From Aliiroseovarius sp. Z3 (lineage in GTDB: Bacteria; Pseudomonadota; Alphaproteobacteria; Rhodobacterales; Rhodobacteraceae): 64,000 nucleotides of DNA. Positions 8,765 through 18,000 of this stretch are shown one piece after another (within the stretch, counting starts at the first letter, position 1; the number at the start of each line of letters is the position of its first letter). The DNA is taken from positions 310,001 to 374,000 of the forward strand of contig NZ_JAFMZK010000001.1 of assembly GCF_029105185.1 (NCBI RefSeq). The letters are read 5' to 3'. Under the pieces are notes generated by a model. The model was not told the DNA's origin, searched no databases, and saw only the letters and a program-made list of their open reading frames with translations. Both the position numbers and the translations under genes were made by a program.

Positions 8765-9295
8765 ATGACCCGCTATCATCCCCTTTTGGTCGCTTTGCAC
8801 TGGATTCTGGCCATTATGATCATCGTCGCCTTGATTATGGGGGGACAGGTTTTGGCCGCTTTGCCCAATGACAGCCCCGACAAAATGTTCAGCCTGCGCG
8901 CGCATATGTCAATCGGCCTGATCATCGGCACGTTGATGGTGATCCGATTGGTGACACGCCTCAGAACCGAACACCCGCCAAAGGCAGATACCGGAAGTGC
9001 CCTTCTGAACCTGAGTGGGCAGGTCGCACATTGGGCGCTTTATGGGTTGGTTTTGCTGATGGTCGCCAGCGGTATCGGCATTTCGATAGCTGCCGGACTG
9101 CCAGCTATTGTTTTCGGTGGATCAGGCGCTCCGCTGCCTGAAACCTTCCATGATCTGGCCCCCCGCGTGGCGCACGGCATTCTGTCTAAACTGCTGGCCC
9201 TGACCATTCTGGCCCATATCGCGGGTTGGGCGTACCACCAATTCAAGCTGAAAGACCGATTGTTCAGCCGCATGTGGTTCGGTCCACGCACCTAA
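8765..9295 (+). CDS. cytochrome b561-type membrane haem protein
   Basis: A 176-residue integral membrane protein with four helices and histidines placed as in prokaryotic cytochrome b561 (YodB/CybB): RYHPLLVALHW in helix 1, RAHMSIG, GQVAHWALYG, and LAHIAGWAYHQF in the last helix. These proteins carry two b haems and move electrons in the inner membrane, often from quinol. The start at 8765 is chosen because GGAG lies eight bases upstream; a longer reading frame from 8708 would run through the upstream palindromes. An intrinsic terminator follows at 9314. Confidence 0.88.
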   Translation: MTRYHPLLVALHWILAIMIIVALIMGGQVLAALPNDSPDKMFSLRAHMSIGLIIGTLMVIRLVTRLRTEHPPKADTGSALLNLSGQVAHWALYGLVLLMVASGIGISIAAGLPAIVFGGSGAPLPETFHDLAPRVAHGILSKLLALTILAHIAGWAYHQFKLKDRLFSRMWFGPRT

Positions 9296-9313
9296 ACCGC
9301 CCCATACCTCTAT

Positions 9314-9342
9314 AAAAGCCGCCAGATTTTGGCGGCTTTTTT
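9314..9342 (+). terminator. intrinsic terminator after the b561 gene
   Basis: AAAGCCGCCA and TGGCGGCTTT pair over a short loop and are followed by a run of six T, 18 bases after the stop codon. Confidence 0.85.
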
Positions 9343-9370
9343 CATATAAAATCAATGCCCTGAATAATAA

Positions 9371-9389
9371 ATGTAAAAAACTTTCACAT
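9371..9389. promoter_or_regulatory. upstream operator of the DUF2852 gene
   Basis: ATGTAAA-N5-TTCACAT, a 19-bp palindrome with one mismatch. It is a near-identical copy of the site at 9430-9448; centre-to-centre distance is 59 bp. The regulator is unknown. Confidence 0.55.
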
Positions 9390-9429
9390 TCACCCTTGAT
9401 GGCGCGACAGAAATACCCACATCCTAGTC

Positions 9430-9448
9430 ATGTGAAAGACATTCACAT
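9430..9448. promoter_or_regulatory. downstream operator of the DUF2852 gene
   Basis: ATGTGAA-N5-TTCACAT, a perfect 7-bp inverted repeat with a 5-base centre, 26 bases before the start codon at 9475. The ATGT...ACAT ends recall PadR-type operators, but the spacing differs, so the regulator family is not assigned. Confidence 0.6.
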
Positions 9449-9474
9449 TCAACGCCAACTACGGAGACATTACC

Positions 9475-10002
9475 ATGAACACCGCCGCTCAAACCAACTT
9501 CCCCGCCGCCCCTCGCGGTTGGTTTTCGCGAAGCGAAGCATGGCTGGACGAGCGCGGCAAGGGCGCTTGGATCGCCGCCATGGTCATCAGCTTCATCTTC
9601 TTCTGGCCCATCGGGCTGGCCCTACTTGCCTATATGATCTGGAGCAAACGCATGTTCTCGAAATCCTGCAGCCACCGTCGTTCAACTGAAACCACCGCAT
9701 GGAAAGACGCCCGCTATGCGCGCCGTCACGGTTTTTCAACCTCCGGCAACACCGCGTTTGACGCCTATAAAGCGGAAACTCTGCGCCGGTTGATGAGCGA
9801 ACAGGAAGCATTCGAAGCGTTCCTGGAACGCCTGCGGGCCGCCAAGGACAAGTCCGAGTTCGACCAGTTCATGGAAGAACGCGCCACCGCAGCCCAAACC
9901 GCACGTAACGAAGCATATGACGATGATTATGCCGACGACGATGTAGAAGATGTCGAGGTGCTGGACGAACCCGCCCGCGACAAGAAAAAGAAAAAGTCGT
10001 AA
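9475..10002 (+). CDS. DUF2852 family membrane protein
   Basis: A 175-residue protein with one hydrophobic segment (IAAMVISFIFFWPIGLALLA, about residues 36-55) close to the N-terminus, followed by a long charged cytoplasmic part. The tail is strongly acidic (DDDYADDDVEDVEVLDE) and then ends KKKKKS. It matches the DUF2852 pattern known from Rhodobacterales; the function of the family is unknown. GGAG lies nine bases before the ATG. Two matching palindromic operators precede the gene, so it seems to be tightly controlled, perhaps by an envelope-stress regulator. A hairpin follows at 10038. Confidence 0.8.
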   Translation: MNTAAQTNFPAAPRGWFSRSEAWLDERGKGAWIAAMVISFIFFWPIGLALLAYMIWSKRMFSKSCSHRRSTETTAWKDARYARRHGFSTSGNTAFDAYKAETLRRLMSEQEAFEAFLERLRAAKDKSEFDQFMEERATAAQTARNEAYDDDYADDDVEDVEVLDEPARDKKKKKS

Positions 10003-10037
10003 ACTGGCCGCTGTCACAAACCGTGGTGGCAGCCCCT

Positions 10038-10062
10038 ACCCGGCCCCCAAAACGGGCCGGGT
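10038..10062 (+). terminator. hairpin after the DUF2852 gene
   Basis: ACCCGGCCC and GGGCCGGGT form a perfect 9-bp stem with a 7-base loop. The T-run after it is poor, so termination may be partial and the RDD gene may receive read-through. Confidence 0.5.
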
Positions 10063-10097
10063 TATCCGTCGACAAGCACAAGCAAACAGGACCGATC

Positions 10098-10586
10098 ATG
10101 TCTGATTTCCCACATGCATATCACAGCGAAGCGCACGGTCGCGCCGCATACTGGGGTTTGCCCGATCCCGACACACAGGCCGAATTTTATGAAGATGTCA
10201 CGCTGAAGCGCCTGTTTGCCTGGTTTATCGACGTGGTGCTGATCGCGGCAATCTGCGTCCTGATCAGCCTTCTGACATTCGGCATCGGCTTTTTCCTGTG
10301 GGGGTTGATCTATCTGGCGGTCAGCTTTGTCTATCGCGTCACCACCCTGTCGAACGCGTCGGCTACGCTGGGAATGCGCCTGACCGCGATTGAGCTGCGC
10401 AACCACCGTGGCGAACGGTTCGATCGCACCACAGCCGCCCTGCACACTTTGGGATATTTCGTGTCGATGTCGACCTTTGTGGTGCAGTTGATCTCGATCG
10501 TGATGATGCTTACCACGCCACGCCGTCAGGGTCTGGTTGACATGATGCTTGGCACGGCTGCCGTGAACCGTGCTGCTGGTCACTAA
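10098..10586 (+). CDS. RDD family membrane protein
   Basis: A 162-residue protein with the RDD domain: after a soluble N-terminus the motif VTLKRLFAWFIDVVLIAAI carries the conserved R and D residues of the first helix, then two or three further hydrophobic segments. The conserved SNASATLGMRLTAIEL stretch (about residues 86-101) is present. RDD proteins are inner-membrane proteins, some thought to act as Na+/H+ antiporters, but most lack a known role. The start at 10098 is chosen because CAGGA lies ten bases upstream and the longer frame begins inside the preceding hairpin region. A terminator follows. Confidence 0.85.
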   Translation: MSDFPHAYHSEAHGRAAYWGLPDPDTQAEFYEDVTLKRLFAWFIDVVLIAAICVLISLLTFGIGFFLWGLIYLAVSFVYRVTTLSNASATLGMRLTAIELRNHRGERFDRTTAALHTLGYFVSMSTFVVQLISIVMMLTTPRRQGLVDMMLGTAAVNRAAGH

Positions 10587-10601
10587 CCGCTGAAAACAAT
10601 C

Positions 10602-10629
10602 AATGTGGCGCCCCTGCGCGCCACATTTA
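10602..10629 (+). terminator. intrinsic terminator after the RDD gene
   Basis: ATGTGGCGC and GCGCCACAT form a perfect 9-bp stem with a 6-base loop, followed by TTT, 16 bases after the stop. Confidence 0.65.
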
Positions 10630-10706
10630 CCTTATGACTGTCGGGGACTTGCCCGATCCGACCGTCCGGGCTAACTTTTGAACACTTGAACAATCTTGAA
10701 AGTGTC

Positions 10707-11558
10707 ATGCGCCATACATTACCGCTTGCACCCCAGTTCTATGTGACCGCGCCGCAGGAATGTCCTTACCTGAACGGCCGGATGGAACGTAAATTGTTCA
10801 CCGCCTTGCAAGGTGAACACGCAAGCACCCTGAATGACACCCTGTCCAAGCAAGGGTTTCGCCGATCCCAGAATGTGCTCTATCGTCCATCTTGTGCCGA
10901 ATGTTCGGCCTGTCTGTCCGCCCGCATCCGCGTGGCGGATTTTGTACCGACAAAGGGCCAACGCCGCACGTTGAAACGCAACAGCGATCTGGAACGCCGC
11001 GCCCGCGCACCTTGGGCCAGCGAAGATCAATACGAGCTGTTCCGTCAATATCTGGATACGCGCCACGCCGACGGTGGCATGGCGGACATGGATGTTTTCG
11101 AATTTGCTGCGATGATCGAAGAAACCCCGATCAAAAGCCGCGTGGTCGAGTATTCAGAACGCGGAGCGGATCAGGAACCGGGCGACGAACCTACAGGCCC
11201 CCTGCGCGCGGTTTGCCTGACCGACGTTTTGGATGATGGGCTGTCGATGGTCTATTCCTTCTATGATCCCGAACGCACCAAGACGTCGCTTGGCACGCAT
11301 ATGATCCTGGACCACATCCAGATCGCCCGCGAGGCCGGCCTGCCCTATGTCTATCTTGGCTATTGGGTCCCCGGCAGCCCGAAAATGGATTACAAAGCCA
11401 AATTCTCGGCATTGGAAATCTATCGTCAGGGGGAATGGACCGCACTTCATGGCGACGAGGATTACACATCCGAGCTTCATCCGCTGTCCACCGATCCGAT
11501 TGCGGAACAAGTGGCCAGCATCACCCTGCCCGACACGGTGCGCTCTGGCAGCAGCTAG
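10707..11558 (+). CDS. bpt: aspartate/glutamate leucyltransferase (bacterial N-end rule)
   Basis: Bpt transfers leucine from Leu-tRNA to N-terminal Asp or Glu of proteins, marking them for ClpS/ClpAP degradation. The protein has 283 residues, the usual size. The N-terminal arginyltransferase domain has [13 protein letters not shown] and the cysteine-rich [16 protein letters not shown]; the C-terminal GNAT-like domain has [28 protein letters not shown]. The start [12 protein letters not shown] at 10707 matches the normal N-terminus of the family; an in-frame ATG at 10686 adds seven residues. It stands alone on the plus strand. Confidence 0.93.
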   Translation: MRHTLPLAPQFYVTAPQECPYLNGRMERKLFTALQGEHASTLNDTLSKQGFRRSQNVLYRPSCAECSACLSARIRVADFVPTKGQRRTLKRNSDLERRARAPWASEDQYELFRQYLDTRHADGGMADMDVFEFAAMIEETPIKSRVVEYSERGADQEPGDEPTGPLRAVCLTDVLDDGLSMVYSFYDPERTKTSLGTHMILDHIQIAREAGLPYVYLGYWVPGSPKMDYKAKFSALEIYRQGEWTALHGDEDYTSELHPLSTDPIAEQVASITLPDTVRSGSS

Positions 11559-11689
11559 GCCGCCGCAGGGATTCTGTTGCGACCGGTTTTAAGCCAGTGC
11601 GTTTTCATAAGTTGCGCCAAAACACCCCCAGATCGCCCTAAAATTTCAAAAAACCGACAACCGCGACACTTTATTCGCCCATTTCCCGG

Positions 11690-11716
11690 TTGACGCCCCA
11701 CCGCCCCCCTCATAAT
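11690..11716 (+). promoter_or_regulatory. putative sigma-70 type promoter of ilvBN
   Basis: TTGACG (11690-11695) and CATAAT (11711-11716) resemble -35 and -10 boxes. The 15-base spacer is short, so the exact -35 register is uncertain. It lies about 70 bases before the leader peptide. Confidence 0.5.
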
Positions 11717-11783
11717 GTCGCGCCACTATTGTCAAAAAGCCCCACAAACGAACCAGGTGGGCAAGGCTAAGGAAAGTGTTGCG

Positions 11784-11831
11784 ATGCGCAGCGTCCTCGT
11801 ACTTGTAAGGAAATGGCGCATGGGCCGGTAA
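11784..11831 (+). CDS. ilvL: ilvBN leader peptide (attenuation)
   Basis: A 15-residue peptide, [15 protein letters not shown], whose codons 4-8 are five branched-chain codons in a row (GTC CTC GTA CTT GTA). GGAAAG lies nine bases upstream. The reading frame ends just before a terminator hairpin that precedes the acetolactate synthase genes. A ribosome waiting for charged tRNA-Val or tRNA-Leu would sit on codons 4-8 and leave 11815-11824 free for the antiterminator. The role is inferred from this arrangement, which follows the classic ilv attenuators. Confidence 0.82.
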   Translation: MRSVLVLVRKWRMGR

Positions 11832-11858
11832 CGGAACCATATTGGATCCCCATGCGCC
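11815..11858 (+). promoter_or_regulatory. antiterminator of the ilvBN attenuator
   Basis: GGCGCATGGG (11815-11824) pairs perfectly with CCCATGCGCC (11849-11858). The 3' arm takes the first three bases of the terminator stem, so the two structures exclude each other. A third element, ATGCGC at 11784-11789 on the leader start codon, can pair with GCGCAT at 11816-11821 and would compete with the antiterminator when no ribosome is present. Confidence 0.72.
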
Positions 11859-11880
11859 CCCGAATATCGGGGGCTTTTTT
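11856..11880 (+). terminator. attenuator terminator of ilvBN
   Basis: GCCCCCGA and TCGGGGGC form a perfect 8-bp stem with a 3-base loop, followed directly by six T. It lies between the leader peptide and ilvB, 30 bases before the ilvB start. Confidence 0.88.
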
Positions 11881-11910
11881 ATGAAGAACGCACGTGGAAC
11901 GGAGAGAGTG

Positions 11911-13665
11911 ATGACACGTCAAATGACCGGAGCGAAAATGGTGGTACAAGCCCTGAAGGATCAGGGTGTCGACACAGTATTCGGCTATCCGGGGGGCGCT
12001 GTCCTACCGATCTATGACGAGATTTTTCAACAAAACGACATCCGGCACATTCTGGTGCGTCACGAACAGGGTGCGGTGCACGCCGCCGAAGGCTATGCCC
12101 GTTCGACCGGCAAGCCCGGTGTTGTTCTTGTGACCTCTGGCCCCGGCGCGACCAATGCGGTGACGGGGCTTACCGATGCGCTTTTGGATTCTATCCCAAT
12201 CGTGGTTCTGACCGGACAGGTGCCGACCTTCATGATCGGCACGGATGGGTTTCAGGAAGCCGATACGGTCGGCATCACCCGCCCCTGCACCAAACACAAC
12301 TGGTTGGTGAAAGAGACCGATAAACTGGCCGACGTCATTCATCAGGCGTTCCACGTGGCGACGACGGGGCGTCCCGGTCCGACACTTGTGGACATTCCCA
12401 AAGACGTGCAGTTCGCTACCGGCTCCTACACGCCGCCCGCAAAGGCGGAAACCAGTCATTACGCGCCAGAGGTGCGCGGGGATATCGAGGCAATCACCGA
12501 GCTTGTGGCCGCGATGGAAACCGCGAAACGCCCGATCTTCTATACCGGTGGCGGTGTGATCAACTCAGGCCCCGAAGCGTGCCAATTGCTGCGCGAACTG
12601 GTGGATGCCACCGGATTTCCCATCACGTCGACCCTGATGGGCTTGGGCGCCTATCCGGCCAATGGCGATCACTGGCTGGGCATGCTGGGGATGCACGGGC
12701 TTTATGAAGCCAACATGGCGATGCATGATTGCGACCTGATGATCTGTGTCGGCGCGCGGTTTGATGACCGGATCACCGGGCGGATCGACGCTTTCAGCCC
12801 GGGTTCGAAAAAGGCCCATATCGACATTGATCCCAGCTCGATCAACAAGGTCATTCATGTCGAAATCCCGATCATCGGCGATGTCGGGCATGTGCTTGAA
12901 GACATGCTGAAAATCTGGAAGGCCCGCGGCCGCAAGACAAACGGTGCTGCGCTGGAAAGCTGGGTCACCAAGATCGAGGAATGGCGTGGACGCGACTGCC
13001 TTGCCTATCAAGCCGATGACAAGGTTATCCAGCCGCAATACGCGATGGAACGCCTTGAGGCGCTGACCAAGGACAAGGATCGATACGTCGCCACCGAAGT
13101 GGGCCAGCACCAGATGTGGGCGGCACAATTCCTTGGCTTCAACGATCCCAACCGCTGGTTGACCTCGGGCGGTCTGGGCACGATGGGCTATGGCCTGCCC
13201 GCGTCACTGGGCGCGCAGATCGCACACCCGGACGCCTGTGTGATCAACGTGGCGGGCGATGCAAGCTGGCTGATGAACATGCAGGAAATGGGCACGGCCG
13301 TTCAATTCCGTGCGCCGATCAAACAATTCATCCTGAACAACGAACGTCTGGGCATGGTCCGCCAGTGGCAGGAGCTTTTGCACGGCGAACGCTATAGCCA
13401 CAGCTGGTCGGAAAGCCTGCCCGATTTCGTGAAACTGGCCGAGGCATTCGGTTGCAAAGGGCGTCAGGTGTCCGATCCTGCCGAGCTGGATGACGCCATT
13501 CAGGAAATGCTGGATTATGACGGCCCGTTCATTCTGGACGTTCTGGTTGAAAAACACGCCAACTGCTTCCCGATGATCCCGTCGGGCGAGCCGCATAACA
13601 AGATGCTTCTGGGCGAAGCCGAGACGCAGGGCGTCATCGGTTCCTCGGGCGCGACGCTGGTTTAA
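11911..13665 (+). CDS. ilvB: acetolactate synthase large subunit
   Basis: The catalytic subunit of acetohydroxyacid synthase, which makes acetolactate or acetohydroxybutyrate from pyruvate in valine, leucine and isoleucine synthesis, using TPP, FAD and Mg2+. The protein has 584 residues, a normal size. The TPP-activating glutamate is in [14 protein letters not shown] (about residue 52); the TPP/Mg motif begins [15 protein letters not shown] and runs to LNNERLGMV. The start at 11911 ([12 protein letters not shown]) follows a GGAGAG site; an in-frame start at 11881 lies right on the attenuator T-run. ilvN follows 13 bases later. Some genomes call this gene ilvI. Confidence 0.95.
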   Translation: MTRQMTGAKMVVQALKDQGVDTVFGYPGGAVLPIYDEIFQQNDIRHILVRHEQGAVHAAEGYARSTGKPGVVLVTSGPGATNAVTGLTDALLDSIPIVVLTGQVPTFMIGTDGFQEADTVGITRPCTKHNWLVKETDKLADVIHQAFHVATTGRPGPTLVDIPKDVQFATGSYTPPAKAETSHYAPEVRGDIEAITELVAAMETAKRPIFYTGGGVINSGPEACQLLRELVDATGFPITSTLMGLGAYPANGDHWLGMLGMHGLYEANMAMHDCDLMICVGARFDDRITGRIDAFSPGSKKAHIDIDPSSINKVIHVEIPIIGDVGHVLEDMLKIWKARGRKTNGAALESWVTKIEEWRGRDCLAYQADDKVIQPQYAMERLEALTKDKDRYVATEVGQHQMWAAQFLGFNDPNRWLTSGGLGTMGYGLPASLGAQIAHPDACVINVAGDASWLMNMQEMGTAVQFRAPIKQFILNNERLGMVRQWQELLHGERYSHSWSESLPDFVKLAEAFGCKGRQVSDPAELDDAIQEMLDYDGPFILDVLVEKHANCFPMIPSGEPHNKMLLGEAETQGVIGSSGATLV

Positions 13666-13678
13666 GGAGGGTCTGTAA

Positions 13679-14245
13679 ATGTCTGCACTCAAGATCAAAA
13701 AAGGCTCTTCGCGCAAATCGGCCTATGACCTGCGCGACCCGAATGCCGATATCATCGAACGCCATACGCTGGCGATCGTCGTCGACAACGAGGCCGGTGT
13801 TCTGGCCCGCGTGATCGGGTTGTTCTCGGGGCGTGGTTACAACATCGAAAGCCTGACCGTGGCCGAGGTGGACCATCTGGGCCACCTGTCGCGGATCACC
13901 ATCGTGACCACCGGCACGCCAGCCGTGATCGAGCAGATCAAGGCGCAACTGGGCCGGATCGTCCCCGTTCACGATGTGCATGACCTGACCGTCGAAGGCC
14001 CCGCGGTGGAACGCGAATTGGCCCTGTTCAAGGTAGAAGGTTCAGGCGACAAGCGGGTCGAAGCCCTGCGCCTGGCCGACATCTTCCGCGCCAATGTGGT
14101 CGACTCGACCCTTGACAGTTTCGTGTTCGAAATCACCGGCACGACCGAGAAAATCTCGGCTTTTGCCGAATTGATGCGCCCGCTCGGCCTGATCGAAGTG
14201 GCCCGCACCGGGGTTGCCGCCCTATCGCGTGGCGCAACAGAATAA
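13679..14245 (+). CDS. ilvN: acetolactate synthase regulatory subunit
   Basis: The small subunit that activates the large subunit and gives feedback inhibition by valine. It has 188 residues with an N-terminal ACT domain (HTLAIVVDNEAGVLARVIGL, about residues 23-42; FSGRGYNIESLTVAEVD) and the C-terminal ALS_ss_C domain. The start follows GGAGGG at 13667-13672, immediately after the ilvB stop. It is co-transcribed with ilvB and therefore under the same leader attenuator. Some genomes call it ilvH. Confidence 0.94.
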   Translation: MSALKIKKGSSRKSAYDLRDPNADIIERHTLAIVVDNEAGVLARVIGLFSGRGYNIESLTVAEVDHLGHLSRITIVTTGTPAVIEQIKAQLGRIVPVHDVHDLTVEGPAVERELALFKVEGSGDKRVEALRLADIFRANVVDSTLDSFVFEITGTTEKISAFAELMRPLGLIEVARTGVAALSRGATE

Positions 14246-14341
14246 TCCGACAAATTCCAGCGGCGCCCGTTAAGGAGTTAGCGGGCACCGCCAGCCGTGT
14301 GAATGCGACCCTTGGTCGGCGTTGATCTCGTCCACGACAGA

Positions 14342-14644
14342 TTAGGCCACAACCCGCAGAACGGGTCGCGCATCTGATTTGTCGAATTCAGGCCTGTCAT
14401 AGCTGCTGAGCACCTGCGCCGGATCAATCCCGCCCATAACGACACCGACCTCTTCAATGCGTCTGACCGTTCGGAAGCCATTGGCTTCGTCAAAGCCGAA
14501 CCAGATCTGCGATCCGCGCCGCAATTCGCCCATACCCTCAGGTGCGACAACATCAGGGCCGATGAACGCCAGCGGCCCCTGATCTTCACACCAAACCAAG
14601 CCAACGCTCTTTTCGGCGTTGTACCATAGGATTATCCCCAACAT
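14342..14644 (-). CDS. small degenerate cold-shock-domain-like protein
   Basis: A 100-residue protein. Its first 65 residues follow the pattern of a cold-shock (CSD, OB-fold) domain: LGIILWYNAEKSVGLVW lines up with the family start GxVKWFNxxKGFGFI, then FIGPDVV and RRGSQIWFGFDEANGFRTVRRIEEV match the later strands. The RNA-binding motifs are altered: RNP1 reads KSVGLV in place of KGFGFI, and RNP2 reads LAFIG in place of VFVHF, so the aromatic base-stacking surface is largely lost. The C-terminal 30 residues are unrelated. The start at 14644 has a strong GGAGAAG site seven bases upstream on the minus strand. The CSD link is my own alignment by eye. Confidence 0.65.
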   Translation of the reverse strand: MLGIILWYNAEKSVGLVWCEDQGPLAFIGPDVVAPEGMGELRRGSQIWFGFDEANGFRTVRRIEEVGVVMGGIDPAQVLSSYDRPEFDKSDARPVLRVVA

Positions 14645-14876
14645 TTTCTTCTCCACTTCTGGTGGATATTTTATCGACAGGATATGGCAGGAACAGGGCA
14701 AATATTCGCCCATGGGAAGAAATCCTTAACTTTGTTCAAAACGCTGAGTTGCTATCTGAGTCAATCGGCGCGCACAGCCCGCATTGATGCCGTTACGTCA
14801 ACCATCGCAGATGGTGCTATAGAATCAGTCAGGTCGATCACGCCAGCCGCCAACTGCCCGGCCTGATGGACGTCAC

Positions 14877-14906
14877 AAAAAGAATGGGGCGCCCAAGGGC
14901 ACCCCA
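14877..14906 (-). terminator. possible terminator downstream of nrdJ
   Basis: Read on the minus strand, a GC-rich stem (TGGGGTGCCC with GGGCGCCCCA, one mismatch) is followed within three bases by CTTTTT. It lies 170 bases after the nrdJ stop. Confidence 0.5.
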
Positions 14907-15033
14907 GTTTCGCTGATAAGGCTCGTGATTGTTACCGCCCGGTGTTTTTGCCTGCGGCCTTATCCGCGTCAGGAGGCGAGCGCACCCGCCCCGTGTCAAG
15001 ATGGGAGGCGGAACTCGCGAACCCCCACCCAGT

Positions 15034-15073
15034 TTGCCGGGCACATCCCTTGGGACATGGACGCGCCCGGCAA
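15034..15073 (-). terminator. hairpin directly after nrdJ
   Basis: TTGCCGGGC and GCCCGGCAA form a perfect 9-bp stem beginning five bases after the nrdJ stop, with a small inner TCCC/GGGA stem. There is no T-run, so it may protect the 3' end or aid Rho-type termination. Confidence 0.4.
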
Positions 15074-15077
15074 TCTC

Positions 15078-18000
15078 TTAGCTACAGCCCGTGGTCGACC
15101 CGCAAGTGTTGCATTTCATGCAGGTGCCGTTGCGCACCAGCGTATAGTTGCCGCATTCGCCGCAGGGATCACCCTCGTATCCCTGCATTTTGGCCTTGGT
15201 GCGGGCGTCGATCTTGTTGATCGTCCCGGCGGACACGGCGGTCTCGCTGACCAGCGTCTCTGTCACGGTGGTTTTCACCCCTGCGGTTTCCGGCACCAGC
15301 GTATTCAACGCGCCGACCGGATCGGTGCCGGTCAAAACCGTCCCACCCGCTTCAACACCGCCCTGCAGCACCAGCAGCTCTTGCGGCATGCGCTTGCGCA
15401 GATACCCGGTCGAGCTGATTTGTTTCAGCACTTCCAGTGACTTGGTCGCTGCTGTCTCGGACGGCTCTTGCACGTTCGAGACACCCTCTTCCTCGCCACG
15501 ACCCAGATCGTCGAAGCTTGCGCCTTCGGGTTTCACATGGGCCAGATCGGTGCGGTCCAGATAGGACACGGCCAACTCGCGGAAGATATAATCCAGGATC
15601 GACGTCGCGTTCTTGATCGAGTCGTTGCCCTGCACCATCCCTGCCGGTTCGAACTTGGTAAAGGTGAAGGCATCGACGAATTCCTCAAGCGGCACCCCGT
15701 ATTGCAGGCCAACCGACACGGCGATGGCGAAGTTGTTCATCATTGCCCGGAAGCCAGCGCCTTCCTTATGCATGTCGATGAAGATCTCGCCCAGATTGCC
15801 GTCTTCGTATTCGCCGGTGCGCAGATAGACCTTGTGCCCGCCGACGATGGCCTTCTGGGTATACCCCTTGCGGCGTTCCGGCAGCTTCTCGCGGCCCCGC
15901 GCCACTTCCTTGATGACCACCTTTTCGATGATCTTCTCGGCCAGCGTCACGGCTTTCTCATGCGGCGACCCGGAGGCAAGGATTTCCTCGGCCTCTTCGT
16001 CATCCTCGACCAAAGCAGCGGCCAGCGGTTGGCTGAGCTTCGAGCCGTCGCGATAGAGCGCGTTGGCCTTGATGCCCAGGCTCCACGACAGTTCATAGGC
16101 TTTCTGGCAATCCTCGATCGTGGCGTCATTCGCCATGTTGATGGTTTTCGAGATGGCGCCCGAGATGAAGCTCTGCGCTGCGGCCATCATGTAGATATGG
16201 CTGTCAACACTCAGGAAACGCTTGCCTTTCTTGCCGCACGGGTTGGCACAGTCAAAGACATTGTAGTGTTCTTCCTTCAGGTGCGGCGCCCCTTCCAGCG
16301 TCATCGTGCCGCAGACATGGTCATTTGCGGTTTCGATGTCCTTGCGGGTGAAGCCCAGATGGCTCAGCAGGCTGAAATCGGGGTTGTTCAGCTTCTCGGC
16401 CGGGATGCCCAGCACGTTGGTGCAGAACTCCTCGCCCAGCGTCCACTGGTTGAACACGAAACGGATGTCGAAGGCCGACGGCAGCGCTGCTTCGATCTTG
16501 TTGATCTCGCTTTCGCCGAACCCATGGCCGATCAGCGTCGTGTGGTTGATCCCCGGCGCATTGCCAAGGGTGCCATGACCGACCGCGTAGCTGATGATTT
16601 CCTCGATCTCGGAGGACGCATAGCCCAGCTTTTCAAGCGCAGCAGGCACCGAGCGGTTGATGATCTTGAAATATCCGCCCCCGGCCAGTTTCTTGAACTT
16701 CACCAGCGCGAAATCAGGTTCGATCCCGGTGGTATCGCAATCCATCACCAGACCAATGGTGCCGGTCGGTGCGATCACGGACACTTGCGCGTTGCGATAG
16801 CCGTGCTTTTCGCCAAGCGCCAGTGCCTCGTCCCATGCGCCCATGGCCAGATCGACCAGTTTCGCGTCGGGACAGTTGCCGTGATCCAGCGCCAGCGGCT
16901 TGATCTCAAGCCCCTCATACCCTTCGGTCGCACCATAAGCGGCGGTACGGTGGTTGCGAATGACGCGCAGCATATGGTCCTTGTTGCGCTCGTACCCTTC
17001 AAACGCGCCCAGCTCGCCTGCCATTTCAGCGGACGTGGCATAGGACACGCCGGACAGGATCGCGGTCAGCGCGCCACACAAGGCCCGACCTTCCGCCGAG
17101 TCATAGCCATAGCCCATATTCATCAGCAGACCGCCAATATTGGCGTATCCCAGCCCCAGCGTGCGGAAGACAAAGCTGCGCTCGGCAATCTCTTTCGACG
17201 GGAACTGTGCCATCATCACCGAGATTTCCAGCGTGATCGTCCACAGACGGGTGGCATGCATGTAATCCTCGGCCTGGAACACGCCGTCTTCAAGGAAGGT
17301 CAGCAGGTTCATGGAGGCCAGGTTGCAAGCCGTGTCATCCAGGAACATGTATTCCGAACAGGGGTTCGATCCGCGAATTTCGCCGTCTTCCGGGCAGGTG
17401 TGCCAGGCGTTGACGGTGTCGTGATACTGGATGCCGGGGTCGGCACAGGCCCAGGCGGCGTGGCCAATCTGGTCCCACAAATCGCGGGCCTTGATGGTCT
17501 TGGCGACCGAGCCATCGGTGCGTCGGATCAACTCCCAATCCGCATCGGCTTCAACAGCCTTCAGATAGGCATCGGTGACGCGGACCGAGTTGTTCGAGTT
17601 CTGGCCCGATACGGTCGCGTAGGCTTCGCTGTCCCAGTCGGTATCATAGGTCGGAAACTCGATCGAGCCATAGCCCTGCTTGGCATAATCCAGCACGCGC
17701 TTGACGTAAACCTCTGGGATTGCGACCTTTTTCGCGGCCCGAATGACGTCTTTCAGGGTCTCGTTGACCTTGGGATCATAGGCATCTTCTTCTGCCCCGT
17801 CCCACGAACGGATGGCGGCGAAGATGTGGTTCAGATGCTCTTCGTGCATCTTCGACCCGGCCACGAGCGAGGCGACTTTCTGTTCCTCTTTGACCTTCCA
17901 GTTGATGTATTCTTCGATATCGGGGTGGTCGCTGTCCACGATCACCATCTTGGCAGCGCGGCGCGTGGTGCCGCCCGACTTGATCGCGCCAGCAGCGCGG

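Larger units (their letters stand above)
14645..15077. other. intergenic region between the CSD-like gene and nrdJ
   Basis: No reading frame here looks coding. It holds two hairpins described separately (15034-15073 and 14877-14906), both placed to act on transcripts leaving nrdJ, and the promoter region of the CSD-like gene in the first 100 bases. Confidence 0.6.
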
